Positions 34,326 through 44,200 of a stretch of 64,000 nucleotides of DNA are shown piece after piece. The stretch covers positions 62,001 to 126,000 of the forward strand of contig NZ_JACJON010000079.1 in the NCBI RefSeq assembly GCF_014695585.1. The letters run 5' to 3'. Numbering within the stretch: the first letter of the stretch is position 1; each line of letters starts with the position of its first letter. The stretch comes from Microcoleus sp. FACHB-831 (GTDB lineage: Bacteria; Cyanobacteriota; Cyanobacteriia; Cyanobacteriales; FACHB-T130). The position numbers and the translations under genes are program-made. Under the pieces are notes generated by a model. That model was not told the DNA's origin. It saw only the letters and a program-made list of their open reading frames with translations, and did not search any database.

Positions 34326-35510
34326 ATGGGGGTTGTAATGCAAACTTTAAAGCAGGGATGTGAGGAGCGCAATCTCATGGCAAGGTTGGCGGAGGAACTG
34401 GAAAAAGATTGGCGATCGCGGCTGCTGAGCGATTGCCCAGAAGCAAGTCCAGCGACGCAAGAAAGTATCATTCGCTGGTTATTAGGAGAAGATTTAGACC
34501 GCTATGAGACACTAACGACCAGCCAAATGGCGATTGCGAGACAAGCGATGGACTATCGCTACAGAATTTTGCGTTCTCGCTACTTAGGAGTGTCACCAGA
34601 GCGTGCTTATCGCAATCTGACGGGGAGATTGGGGAGTTTAGTGTTGCTGAGAAATAAAATCCGCACATGGGTAGCACTCAGCCGCGATCGCAGTAGAGCT
34701 GTGGGGGATGTCTTGCAAGAAGTAATTCAGGAAATGTTGCAAGGCGATCGCTACATCCAACAGCAAATAAGCTGGATTGCCAAGTGTACCAAAGACGCCC
34801 GCCTGCGCGACTCGCTGCTGCTAACCAGCGTCGAGGAATATTGCCTGCGACCGATTCGCAACCAACCGCTGTTGGTATACAGGTTTGTCAATTATCTGCG
34901 GCGCAGCCAAAGAGCGGGAATGACCCACGTTCCTGAAGGGGAGCTAGTGCGGATGGTTTCCGAAGAAGTGAACTTAGATGATTCTGACTCACCAATAAGT
35001 TTGCTAGATTCCCAAGCACTTACCGATTATCAAGACGATCGAGCTTGGGAAGAACAACAAACACTGCGGAGTACCGTCAAAAACGAATTTGAAACTTATT
35101 TAGCACAAAAAGTCAGCGCAGAGGCTGCAACGTGGCTGCGGCTTTACCTGCAAGGCAAGTCGCAAGAGGCGATCGCGGCTGCCCTGAATTTGCCTATCAA
35201 CCAAGTGTATCGGCTGCGGGAAAAAGTCAGCTACCATGCTATTCGCGTCTTTGCCCTCAAAACTCAGCCGCACTTAGTCGATAGCTGGCTGGAGATATCA
35301 GTGCAGGAACACAGCTTGGGGCTGACGCCAAAACAGTGGGAGCAATATAGGGAAACCCTTAGCGAACCGCAACGCCAGCTACTAGATAAGTTAAAAGCAG
35401 GAAAAAGTTTAGAAGCGATCGCCCAAGACTTAAACCTGAAAACTCATCAGGTTATGGGCGAATGGAGTAAACTTTACTTAGCAGCTCAAGCTATACGCAG
35501 CGCTTCGTGA
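34326..35510 (+). CDS. hetZ: HetZ-like regulator
   Basis: A 394-residue cytoplasmic protein resembling HetZ, which in Anabaena acts early in heterocyst differentiation and binds DNA. Recognisable parts are DWRSRLLSDCPEASPATQES, YRYRILRSRYLGVSPERAYR, NLTGRLGSLVLLRNKIRTWV and two HTH-like segments near the C-terminus (KSQEAIAAALNLPINQVYRL, then KSLEAIAQDLNLKTHQVMGE). AGAGGAAG eight bases upstream supports the ATG at 34326. It is followed by a PatU-like gene, the same order as hetZ-patU5-patU3 in Anabaena. HetZ is also widespread in filamentous species without heterocysts, so this does not prove heterocysts. The assignment rests on recall of the family. Confidence 0.72.
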   Translation: MGVVMQTLKQGCEERNLMARLAEELEKDWRSRLLSDCPEASPATQESIIRWLLGEDLDRYETLTTSQMAIARQAMDYRYRILRSRYLGVSPERAYRNLTGRLGSLVLLRNKIRTWVALSRDRSRAVGDVLQEVIQEMLQGDRYIQQQISWIAKCTKDARLRDSLLLTSVEEYCLRPIRNQPLLVYRFVNYLRRSQRAGMTHVPEGELVRMVSEEVNLDDSDSPISLLDSQALTDYQDDRAWEEQQTLRSTVKNEFETYLAQKVSAEAATWLRLYLQGKSQEAIAAALNLPINQVYRLREKVSYHAIRVFALKTQPHLVDSWLEISVQEHSLGLTPKQWEQYRETLSEPQRQLLDKLKAGKSLEAIAQDLNLKTHQVMGEWSKLYLAAQAIRSAS

Positions 35511-35958
35511 GCCGATATTGCCTCTTAGAGTAATGTCTTTTGATATGACTTTGGCTCTTAGCTGTTAATCCGCAGCCTGCGCTACAAAGCAGCCCTAGCT
35601 GCTAAAAACCCCTTGGTTGCCGTTCTCAAGGCTAATCGCTAATCCATAAAAAAATTAGGGGCTGAGAAAAACTAGCAATATTGGTGGATTTATGCCCGCA
35701 AAGCTGCATATTTCCCTCTTAAAAATCGCTCCCAGGGGCATCTAATTAGAGTAAATACCATAGGGAGAATAAGGTAAATGGTGTCCCTACCAGTTAACCC
35801 AGCCCAGTCCAAACACAAGGCTAATTTAAAGCAATTCCGTAAGAAGGCGAAAGTAAAAATGCAACCCCCTAGCTGCCCCGTGTCAGGGTGGAAGCCTACT
35901 TTTATTCTTTCTTATTACTTTTGGCATTTTAATTTTTATTTTCTCTGGGGCGTGACAT
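35511..35958. other. Region between hetZ-like and patU-like genes
   Basis: About 450 bases. A 63-codon frame at 35778-35969 (MVSLPVNPAQSKHKANLKQF, then an aromatic end) overlaps the next start by 11 bases and occupies the position where Anabaena has the small patU5 gene. Its sequence is low complexity and I cannot confirm similarity, so it is recorded here rather than called. The remainder has no recognisable feature. Confidence 0.4.
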
Positions 35959-37062
35959 ATGAATACTGAGCAGATGTTTCGCCTCATTGACAGTATTCTC
36001 CCCTTTGAAGCTTGCCTTTACTATCAAATCCTGCCCCTGGCACTCGAAGGCAGTCACCTCAAGTTGGGCATGGTAAATACCAAAGATACCTCCGCATTAG
36101 ATTACGCGAAGCGCATCTTGGCTTACTTAAACTGTTCGCTTAAACCCGAGCAGATCTCAGTTGAATGCCACCAAACAATGCTTTCAGCTTATTTGAACTA
36201 TAGCGGCAAGTCTAAAAACGCCCCAAAAGAGACAACCAAACAAGCAAAAAGACCGCCACAAAACGCTCAACCCACTTTAATTGTGGAAAGTCCAGAGCAT
36301 TTGAGTCGTGCGATGGAATCTCAGATCGACCCGTCGCGGGAGACGCAACACCAGAAAGAAACAAAAATTGATGCAGATCGTACAGATACCCAGCCCCAGC
36401 CAGCCCCAGAGCAAAAAACACCTACAGAAAAATCGGATATTCAGAAAATAGGCACTCATCTGCCCTCTTTAGAAGTCCAGGCGCAGCACTTGTCCGATTC
36501 GATTCAAGTTCTGGGAACGTTGCCGCCTAAGCAACTACTCCAAGAATTACTAGGTCGGGTATTAATTGAGGGCATTGGTCGGCTTTATTTCGAGCGGCAG
36601 GAATCTCAAGGCCGCATACTGTGGAGCCAAAATGGTGTTTTGCAGTCAGTGTTAGAAAACTTACCCCTGTCAGTCTTACAGGGTGTAATGAACGAGCTAA
36701 AGCGGATGGCGCATATGTCGTTAATCCCGGTCGAAAAACCCACACAGGTAGAAATTGAGCGACGCTATCAGCAAAACCGTCTATTGCTGTGCTTGCGGGT
36801 AATGCCAGGTAAGTATGGAGAAGAGGCAACGTTACAAGTGATACGAGGAGCTGCTTTGAAGTTTTATCAGCAGCAACAGATAGACAGACTCAGCCGGGAT
36901 GCGCTAAGTCTGGCTCAACAGTTGCAGCGTAAAGTGCATGAGATACGCGATCGCACGAGGCTCACTCCCGGTGATTTAAAGTCTCTTCCAGCGCTCAACC
37001 AAATGCTAGACAGCCTAGACCAACAGTTGGCAGCCATCAGGAACGAAGTTGCAAAACATTAA
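35959..37062 (+). CDS. PatU3-like heterocyst-pattern protein
   Basis: A 367-residue cytoplasmic protein. The first 85 residues (FRLIDSILPFEACLYYQILP, LKLGMVNTKDTSALDYAKRI) resemble the N-terminal domain of GspE/PilB-type proteins. A Gln/Lys/Pro-rich linker follows (about 90-170), then a conserved domain (LPPKQLLQELLGRVLIEGIG, RLYFERQESQGRILWSQNGV) and a C-terminal coiled region. PatU3 in Anabaena affects heterocyst spacing and is encoded beside hetZ. Function here is inferred from resemblance and position; no enzymatic motif is present. Confidence 0.6.
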   Translation: MNTEQMFRLIDSILPFEACLYYQILPLALEGSHLKLGMVNTKDTSALDYAKRILAYLNCSLKPEQISVECHQTMLSAYLNYSGKSKNAPKETTKQAKRPPQNAQPTLIVESPEHLSRAMESQIDPSRETQHQKETKIDADRTDTQPQPAPEQKTPTEKSDIQKIGTHLPSLEVQAQHLSDSIQVLGTLPPKQLLQELLGRVLIEGIGRLYFERQESQGRILWSQNGVLQSVLENLPLSVLQGVMNELKRMAHMSLIPVEKPTQVEIERRYQQNRLLLCLRVMPGKYGEEATLQVIRGAALKFYQQQQIDRLSRDALSLAQQLQRKVHEIRDRTRLTPGDLKSLPALNQMLDSLDQQLAAIRNEVAKH

Positions 37063-37383
37063 CAACAATGGTTGACGACTGCTTTCGCCTGTCTGTGTTC
37101 TAATAGAACCGTAGAAGGTTCTCAGGCTGGGCTAAAAGTCGCATAAAAGATGAAAAATGAACGATGATTAAAAGGCAAGGGGTTGAAGATTACTGCCAAA
37201 AACCCCGGCAGCAACACTAGAAACCTAAAGTTCATAATGCACTAACCCATCGCTAGCTCTTTCCTGCCGCAAGGTAAGCGCTGATGTGACATGCGATCGC
37301 CTACCCTAAAAAACTTAATACTTCATACTTGCTTAACACTTCATACTTTACACCTTATAGTTCACAATTGCCGAGTATCTTCC
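37063..37383. other. Intergenic region with short-word repeat
   Basis: 320 bases. A small AGAACC/GGTTCT hairpin (37105-37122) lies after the patU-like gene without a T tract. Positions 37305-37375 are a degenerate repeat of the CTTCATACTT/CTTAACACTT type directly before the Crp/Fnr gene. Confidence 0.5.
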
Positions 37384-38067
37384 ATGCACACTAAAACTTT
37401 TAGCGAGCTTTTCCCTCTGTTTAATACTGCCGACGCAGAGACATTGGAATGGCTCCTATCTGTTGCCGTCGAACACGAATATCCAGAAGCCAGAGCAGTC
37501 TTGATGGAAGATGCCTGGGGCAACGCCGTTTACTTTGTGGTGTCTGGCTGGGTTAAAGTCCGTCGTCTTGTAGGTGATGATGTCGTTACACTAGCTATCT
37601 TGGGCAAGGGCGATTTTTTTGGCGAAATGGCCATTCTTGATGAATCCCCCCGCTCAACTGATGTGATTGCCCTCTCAAATGTAAAATTGCTCAGTGTCTC
37701 CGCTCAAAGATTTATTCAAACCCTCTTCAAAGACCCCCAGTTGCACCACCGAATGCTGCAACTCATGGTGCGACGCCTGCGCCAAATCAATCAACGCCTT
37801 CAACGTCGCCAGCAGCCCCCAGCGGTCAAATTAGCTAATACCCTCGTTTCTCTTGGAGAAAACTACGGCCACGTAACCCAGAATGGGATAGAAATCTTCA
37901 ACATCCCCTATAAAGATTTGGCCAACGTCACGGATATTAGCATCGATGAAACAGCAAAAATTATGGAAAAGCTCGATAGTAGAGGCTGGCTCAAGATTGA
38001 GCCTGCTCGCGAGATAATCCATCTGATCAATTTTAAGCAATTGACCCATCTAGCCAGGGGAGTTTAG
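37384..38067 (+). CDS. Crp/Fnr family transcriptional regulator
   Basis: A 227-residue regulator from the ATG at 37384; an ATG at 37291 in frame would add 31 residues encoded by a repeat and is rejected. The cyclic-nucleotide-binding beta roll covers about 10-130 (AVYFVVSGWVKVRRLVGDDV, GKGDFFGEMAILDESPRSTD): FFGEMAILDESPRSTDV matches the phosphate-binding cassette, including Glu and Arg, so cAMP binding is possible. The dimer helix follows, then a winged HTH (about 150-225: YKDLANVTDISIDETAKIME). The DNA-recognition helix does not match NtcA. With an adenylate cyclase encoded 6 kb away in the window, a cAMP link is conceivable but unproven. Confidence 0.88.
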   Translation: MHTKTFSELFPLFNTADAETLEWLLSVAVEHEYPEARAVLMEDAWGNAVYFVVSGWVKVRRLVGDDVVTLAILGKGDFFGEMAILDESPRSTDVIALSNVKLLSVSAQRFIQTLFKDPQLHHRMLQLMVRRLRQINQRLQRRQQPPAVKLANTLVSLGENYGHVTQNGIEIFNIPYKDLANVTDISIDETAKIMEKLDSRGWLKIEPAREIIHLINFKQLTHLARGV

Positions 38068-38187
38068 CCCGACGGTAGGCACGCGATTTAGACTTGAGAC
38101 ATTAGACTGTTCATAGTTAATAGTCCAGGGCAGCAAAAACCGTTGTAATGCTGCCCTAGTCCCTAGTCACTAGCGATCGCCCCTTCC

Positions 38188-39963
38188 ATGACTGAAGCAA
38201 CAGCTATTCGCCCCGCTAATCTATCTAACACCGCCCCGGCGATTCATTACCAAGTCGCCATGCCCCAGCCAGAATCCCACTTATTTGAAGTGGAGTTACG
38301 GGTAGAAAATTGGCAGAACGCAGTTTTAGATTTAAAAATGCCCGTTTGGACTCCTGGCTCTTATCTAGTGCGGGAATATTCCAAACATCTGCAAAACTTC
38401 TCATCCACTTCTAGCGATGGGGAATCTTTAAACTGGCAAAAATTGAGCAAAAATCACTGGCAGTTACAAACTGCTGGCAGATCAGAAATAACGGTGCGTT
38501 ACCGCATATTTGCTAACGAGCTGACGGTGCGGACTAACCATCTGGATTCAACTCACGGCTATTTCAATGGCGCTGCCCTGTTCTTTTTTATACCGGGTTT
38601 AGAGCAACAACCCATCCGCGTGAAAATTGTGCCACCCCGACCCGAGTGGCGCGTCACAACACCCTTACCGCAGGTGTCAGGAGAAGCAAACACCTTTTAT
38701 GCGACGGATTTTGACACGCTAGTAGATAGCCCGTTTGAAATTGGTATCCACCAATTGTATGACTTTGAGATATTAGGAAAACCTCATCAGTTAGCAATCT
38801 GGGGAGAAGGTAACGCTGATGCACAGCGGATAATTCCAGATATCCAGAAAATCGTGCAAATAGAAGCCGAGATGTTTGAAGGACTGCCTTATGACAGGTA
38901 TGTTTTTCTGTTGCATCTGGCATCTCAGGGCGCTGGTGGTTTGGAACACAAAAACTGTTGTACGTTAAATTACTCGCGCTTAGGCTTTCGGGCGAAGGAT
39001 AAATACAATCAGTTTATGGAGTTGGTGGCGCACGAGTTCTTTCACTTGTGGAATGTCAAGCGCATCCGCCCTAAAGCATTAGAGGTGTTTGATTACGAAA
39101 ACGAAAATTACACTCCCTCTCTGTGGTTTTCCGAGGGGGCCACAAGTTACTATGACTTGCTGATTCCGCTGCGGGCTGGTATTTATGATACCAAGACATT
39201 TTTGGCTAATTTGGGTAAAGAACTGACTCGCTTTCTTACAACGCCAGGGCGGTTAGTGCAGCCAGTAAGCGAGTCGAGTTTTGATGCGTGGATTAAGCTA
39301 TATCGACCTGATGCAAATAGCGGCAATTCGCAAATTTCTTATTACGTGAAAGGGGAATTAATTTCTTTGTTGCTGGATTTGCTGATTAGAGCGCGTCATG
39401 AAAATAAGCGATCGCTCGATGATGTCATGCGCCAAATGTGGCAGCAATTTGGTAAAGAGGAAATCGGTTTTACTCCAGAACAGTTGCAACAGATAATTGA
39501 ATCTGTTGCTGGCGATGATTTAAGCGACTTCTTTAAGCGGTACGTTGATGGGACTGAAGAGTTGCCTTTTGAGGAATACTTGGAACCCTTTGGCTTGCGG
39601 CTGGAACCGGAAATAGAAGAGGATCTACCACCCTATTTAGGCATAACTGTTAAATCACAAAACGGGCGCGAGATAATTCAGTTTGTTGAATATAGTTCTC
39701 CAGCGCAACTAGCGGGAATTGATGCTAATGATGAGTTGCTGGCGATTAATGGGATACGGGTGAGTGCAGAACAGTTGAGCGATCGCTTGAAAGATTACCA
39801 ACCTGGAAACGCGATCGCTGTCTCAATTTTCCATCAAGATCAACTCCGCACCTGCAATGTAACTTTAGACGAACCCCGCCCCACCCGCTATCAAGTTGTG
39901 CTGCTGGAAAATCCCTCCGACGCCCAGAAACAAAACCTAACTGGGTGGTTGGGTAGTTATTAG
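38188..39963 (+). CDS. M61 family metallopeptidase with PDZ domain
   Basis: A 591-residue peptidase of the M61 (glycyl aminopeptidase) family. An N-terminal beta-rich domain (IHYQVAMPQPESHLFEVELR, VWTPGSYLVREYSKHLQNFS) precedes a thermolysin-like domain with the zinc motif VAHEFFHLWNVKR: His282, Glu283, His286, and the third ligand Glu in WFSEGATSYY near residue 314. A PDZ domain occupies about 480-575 (YLGITVKSQNGREIIQFVEY, SPAQLAGIDANDELLAINGI). No signal peptide is seen, so a cytoplasmic location is likely. Monocistronic, converging with the kinase pair. Confidence 0.93.
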   Translation: MTEATAIRPANLSNTAPAIHYQVAMPQPESHLFEVELRVENWQNAVLDLKMPVWTPGSYLVREYSKHLQNFSSTSSDGESLNWQKLSKNHWQLQTAGRSEITVRYRIFANELTVRTNHLDSTHGYFNGAALFFFIPGLEQQPIRVKIVPPRPEWRVTTPLPQVSGEANTFYATDFDTLVDSPFEIGIHQLYDFEILGKPHQLAIWGEGNADAQRIIPDIQKIVQIEAEMFEGLPYDRYVFLLHLASQGAGGLEHKNCCTLNYSRLGFRAKDKYNQFMELVAHEFFHLWNVKRIRPKALEVFDYENENYTPSLWFSEGATSYYDLLIPLRAGIYDTKTFLANLGKELTRFLTTPGRLVQPVSESSFDAWIKLYRPDANSGNSQISYYVKGELISLLLDLLIRARHENKRSLDDVMRQMWQQFGKEEIGFTPEQLQQIIESVAGDDLSDFFKRYVDGTEELPFEEYLEPFGLRLEPEIEEDLPPYLGITVKSQNGREIIQFVEYSSPAQLAGIDANDELLAINGIRVSAEQLSDRLKDYQPGNAIAVSIFHQDQLRTCNVTLDEPRPTRYQVVLLENPSDAQKQNLTGWLGSY

Positions 39964-39982
39964 TTATAAATGGGTATTTTGT

Positions 39983-40055
39983 AAAAGTTAGGAGGTGTAA
40001 TCTTCTTGGTTGGAAGCACTTGGGATGAGGTTGAGGAGATATTTTCCTAACTTTT
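39983..40055. repeat. 11-bp inverted repeat between convergent genes
   Basis: AAAAGTTAGGA (39983-39993) and TCCTAACTTTT (40045-40055) pair perfectly across 51 bases, just after the peptidase stop. The second arm ends in T4. May act with the next hairpin in transcription end formation. Confidence 0.5.
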
Positions 40056-40076
40056 CTTGACACTTGCATAACCCAA

Positions 40077-40127
40077 ACATAACCCCCAGCCCCTCTCTTG
40101 AAAAGTCTGAGTGGCTGGAGGTTATGT
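40077..40127. terminator. Likely bidirectional terminator hairpin
   Basis: ACATAACCCCCAGCC (40077-40091) and GGCTGGAGGTTATGT (40113-40127) pair at 14 of 15 positions with a 21-base loop, between the peptidase and the stop of the receiver-kinase on the other strand. T tracts are poor. Confidence 0.5.
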
Positions 40128-40145
40128 CAACAACTTTAAACAATA

Positions 40146-41240
40146 TTAACTGGACAATGGGAGAGAAATATGTAAAGTTGTTTGTACGCTGGGGAGACTT
40201 TCGATAGTCAATTCTCCTCCATGTAATTCAGCCAAGCGTTGAACAATAGCTAGCCCTAAGCCTGAACCTTGCTGTTCGTAGAGTTTGCGCTCAAATTGCA
40301 TACAGGCTCCTACTTTGGCGATTTGTTCGGCGTTCATACCCCGTCCGCGATCGCTCACGTATATATTAAATGTATTGTTCTGACAAATACTTTTGACGTA
40401 AACTGAGGTTGCAGTTGCAGAAAATTTGAAGGCATTATCAATTAATTCTTCAACAATCTTCCTCAGTTTGTCTTCGGAGATTTGAACAGTTGCATCCTGC
40501 AATTCTAATGACAAATCTGCTTCTCTACCAACATCTTTAGCTTTTTTGCGAGCAACTTCTGCGATCGCTTTCTGCGGATTCTTCGTTTGACTATTCCGCA
40601 GTTCCTCAACTCGCTCCGGCTTACTTGCCATTAATTCAAGATCTGCATATAGGAGAAAATTCAGGATCAGCCTGTTTAAACGGATCGCCGAAGAATTAAT
40701 ATCTGAAAGCATTTCCACAACTTCTTCTTTTTCCATCAAATCATATGATTCGATAAGAAGTTCTGAAAATGCCATAATCCCATTGAGGGGGGTACGCAAT
40801 TCGTGGGGAAGTGACTTGACGATATTACTCCGCAACTCCTCCAGCTTTTCTTGGGATTGTCTATCCCCGGCTACCTTTTTTGCTAATCGAGTGGTGATAG
40901 CTCCCAGCAGTTCTTTTACGGTAAACGGCTTGGTGAGATAATCATCTGCTCCCAGTTCCATACCTTGACGCAAATCTGCTTTGCTAGCTTTGGCGGTGAG
41001 AAAAATAAAGGGAATCATCGCCGTTGCGGGGTTTTGGCGCAAGGCGGTAATTACGCCATAACCATCGAGTTCAGGCATCATTACATCGCAAATAATCAAG
41101 TCAGGTTTGTAAGACTGAGCTAATTGGACGCCGATTTGGCCGTTTTCTGCACCAAGGGCAGCGAAATTCTCACTATCAAGCATTTCTAAAATAATCTCTC
41201 TAAGATCTTCTTGATCTTCGATTACTAAAATTTTTGTCAT
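40146..41240 (-). CDS. Response regulator-histidine kinase: REC-HisKA-HATPase
   Basis: A 364-residue protein. The N-terminal receiver (2-122) has Glu8-Asp9, phosphoacceptor Asp52 (ICDVMMPELDG) and LTKPF. The H-box SLPHELRTPLNGIMAF has His146; the HATPase shows ELIDNAFKFS, DRGRGM and GSGLGLAIVQRL. A receiver directly followed by a kinase core suits an intermediate of a phosphorelay. Its start lies 10 bases after the stop of the 1516-residue LOV kinase, so the two are surely one operon and probably one pathway. Confidence 0.92.
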   Translation of the reverse strand: MTKILVIEDQEDLREIILEMLDSENFAALGAENGQIGVQLAQSYKPDLIICDVMMPELDGYGVITALRQNPATAMIPFIFLTAKASKADLRQGMELGADDYLTKPFTVKELLGAITTRLAKKVAGDRQSQEKLEELRSNIVKSLPHELRTPLNGIMAFSELLIESYDLMEKEEVVEMLSDINSSAIRLNRLILNFLLYADLELMASKPERVEELRNSQTKNPQKAIAEVARKKAKDVGREADLSLELQDATVQISEDKLRKIVEELIDNAFKFSATATSVYVKSICQNNTFNIYVSDRGRGMNAEQIAKVGACMQFERKLYEQQGSGLGLAIVQRLAELHGGELTIESLPSVQTTLHISLPLSS

Positions 41241-41250
41241 AGTTTTGTAT

Positions 41251-44200
41251 CTATTTATTCAATGGAAGAGTGACAGTAAATGTTGTACCCCTATCAATTT
41301 CGCTTGTAACCGCGATCGCTCCACCGTGTAACTCTACAGAATTTTTTACAATTGCCAGTCCTAGTCCAGTCCCAGAAATTTTGCCAACATTTTTAGCCCG
41401 ATAAAATGACTCAAATAGCCTTGGTAAATCTTCTGCGGCCATGCCGATTCCTCGATCTTTTATCTGGAAAACTGCGCTGCCATCCCCACAAGATAACTCA
41501 AAATCAATGACACCGCCTTGGGGTGAATACTTAATAGCATTCGTGAGTAAATTTGTGAGTATGTGCCGCAGCAGCTTTTCATCCATGCAAGCATCGCTGC
41601 ACGTACCTCGAACCGTAAATTCAATTTTATGCTGGCTGCCACTTGTAAGTTGCAGTTCTTCGACCACGACAAGGCAGAATTGCACTAAATCGATCGGGGA
41701 AGGCTTAAATTCTACTTTTCGCGCTTCTGCTTTGCCAATCAGCATCACATCTTCTAATAACTGAACTAAATGTTTTACGTTAGATTGAATGCGAAGGATA
41801 TAGTTGAGCTTTTTCTCCTCTGGCCATTTGTGGCCATAATGTTCTAGTAATTCGGCAGAACCCAGAATTGCCGTCAGCGGAGTGCGAAACTCGTGAGAAG
41901 TCATAGAAATAAACCGGGATTTGAGTTCCCCCAGTTCTTTTTCTTTTTCTAGTGCTTTAATAACTTCTTCTTCGGTTCGCTTGCGCTGAATGAATAAGCC
42001 CAATTCAGTCGAAGCTGAAATAAGTTCAATCAGACGTCGATCTTCTTCGCGAGATTCAAACATATAGAAAACGAGGACTGCCAGGACACTATCATTAGCA
42101 ACAATAGGAATTGCTAGTGCGGCTTTTAGTCCAGCTTTGAGTGCTAAATGTACGCGCGGATAAACTTGCTTGGACTCAATAGAAACATCTCGTCGCCACT
42201 CTGGTTCTTGCGATACCCAGACGCGACCGGGCATTCCAACGCCTGGTGCAAATGTCACCTCTTCGCTCAGTCTTCGGAATTCGTGTAAAAGATCGCTGCG
42301 GGTGTACCAAGCTGGGCTGCATTCGAGAACGGTGCCATCGGGGCGCGGAATCCAGGCTTCTCCAAAATCCCACCCTGTAGCTTCGCAAACTTTCTCTAGG
42401 GCAATTCGCAACGCAGCGTGAAAGTCTTCGGAATCAAAAACCGCTTTCGTTATTATTTGTAAGAAACGGACTTCCTCCTCGGTTTGCTTGCGCTTGGTAA
42501 TATCCTCTGCAAGACCGACGATGCGTGAAATTTCTCCTGCTTCGTTTGTAACGGGAAAAGCGCGATCGCGTATCCAGCAAATCGTACCGTCCTTGCGTAC
42601 AATTCGATACTCCTCGTCGTAGCCGCCACGAACCTGTGTCTCTAGAGCAGCTATCAGGCGCTCCCGATCTTCGCGATGGATAGCATTCATCCAAGAGCTA
42701 GGCTGCTCGTACAGACTCTCGCAGCTGTAGCCCCATATCTTTTCATATGCAGAACTGACGTAAAGGACCTGGGTGCGATCTGGAGAAGCTATCCAAAAGA
42801 CTTCATGGATAGTTTCTGCCATCTGGCGGAACCGCTCCTCGCTTTCGCGCAGTGCTTCTTCTGCCTGCTTTCGCTCGGTTATATCAATTGCTACTGAAAC
42901 AGCCGCGCTGCCTTGCTGATACTTTTGAGCGACGATTAAGTAATCTCTAATAGAGTTATTAACTTTAGTTTGTATGACTTGACTTGCTGCTAGATCCTGG
43001 CTGGTAAGAAACTGATGCATAAATCCAGCACACTCAGATTTTTTTTCTAAAAAGTCCAAAGTTTGACCGACAAAGGCATCTGGAGATAAGTTATAGCTGG
43101 CAGCAAGATGTCGATTGACACCCTTGTATCGCAGATCTGAACCAATCCAAGAAACAAACCCAGGTACAGCATCCAAGACGGCTTGGAGGTGTTCTTTAGC
43201 CTGTTGCAGTTCCTCCTCAGCTACTTTTCTTTCAGTGATATCTGTTTGAATGCCAATATATTGGCTGAGATTGCCAGCAGCATCATACATCGGCGCAATG
43301 CTTAATTCATTCCAGAACAGAGTGCCATCTTTGCGGTAGTTGCGTAAAACAACGGTGCAGTCTTTAGCTTCTTGAAGCGCATCCCTTAGCTTGGTTAACT
43401 CTGGTTGATGGCGATCGCCGCTTTGAAGAAATCGGCAGTTTCGTCCCAGTACTTCTTCGGCTTTGTACCCAGTCATCCGCTCAAAGGCAGGATTCACGTA
43501 GATCATGGGCAAATCGGGCACTCTGGCATCACAAATAACAATGCCGTTGCTGCTAGCTGCGATCGCCCGATCGCGCAGTCGCAATGTTTCTTCTGCCTGC
43601 TTGCGAGCAGTTATATCCCGACAGACACATATCATTCCACCATCTGAAATTAAGGTAAGGGAAATTTCCACAGGAAATGTAGTGCCATCCCGTTTTTGGC
43701 CAAGTGCTTCTCCTTGCCAGTTACCCTTTTCTAAGAGGTTGGGAAAAATATCGCTTTCAATTCTCTCTAGTTCGTCTTGATGGTATAAATCTTTCCAAGC
43801 TTTGCCAATCATTTCCTCCGCATTGCCGTAGCCAAATGTTTGGACGTGCGAATCATTCAGATAGATATATTCAACATTTTTATTAAGAATGGCAATACCA
43901 TCTGTTGCAGCTTCCACAGCAGCTAACTGTCGCCGCAAAGTTTTCTCTGCCTGCTTGCGCGATGTAATGTCTTCTGAAATACCCAACAAATATTCCGGTT
44001 TTCCTGTGGCGTCGAAAATCGGTATCTTTTTGGTATGCAGTAGCCTTCTGCCTTTATGGCTTGTTTGTATAGGTTCTTCGGGTATATCTAAAAATTTCCC
44101 GTTTGACAATACTTCCCGATCTTTAGCGGTGAAAAAATCAGCTACCTCTTGAGGAAAAAAGTCGCGATCGCTCTTGCCAACTATCTCTTCTTTGGAAAAA

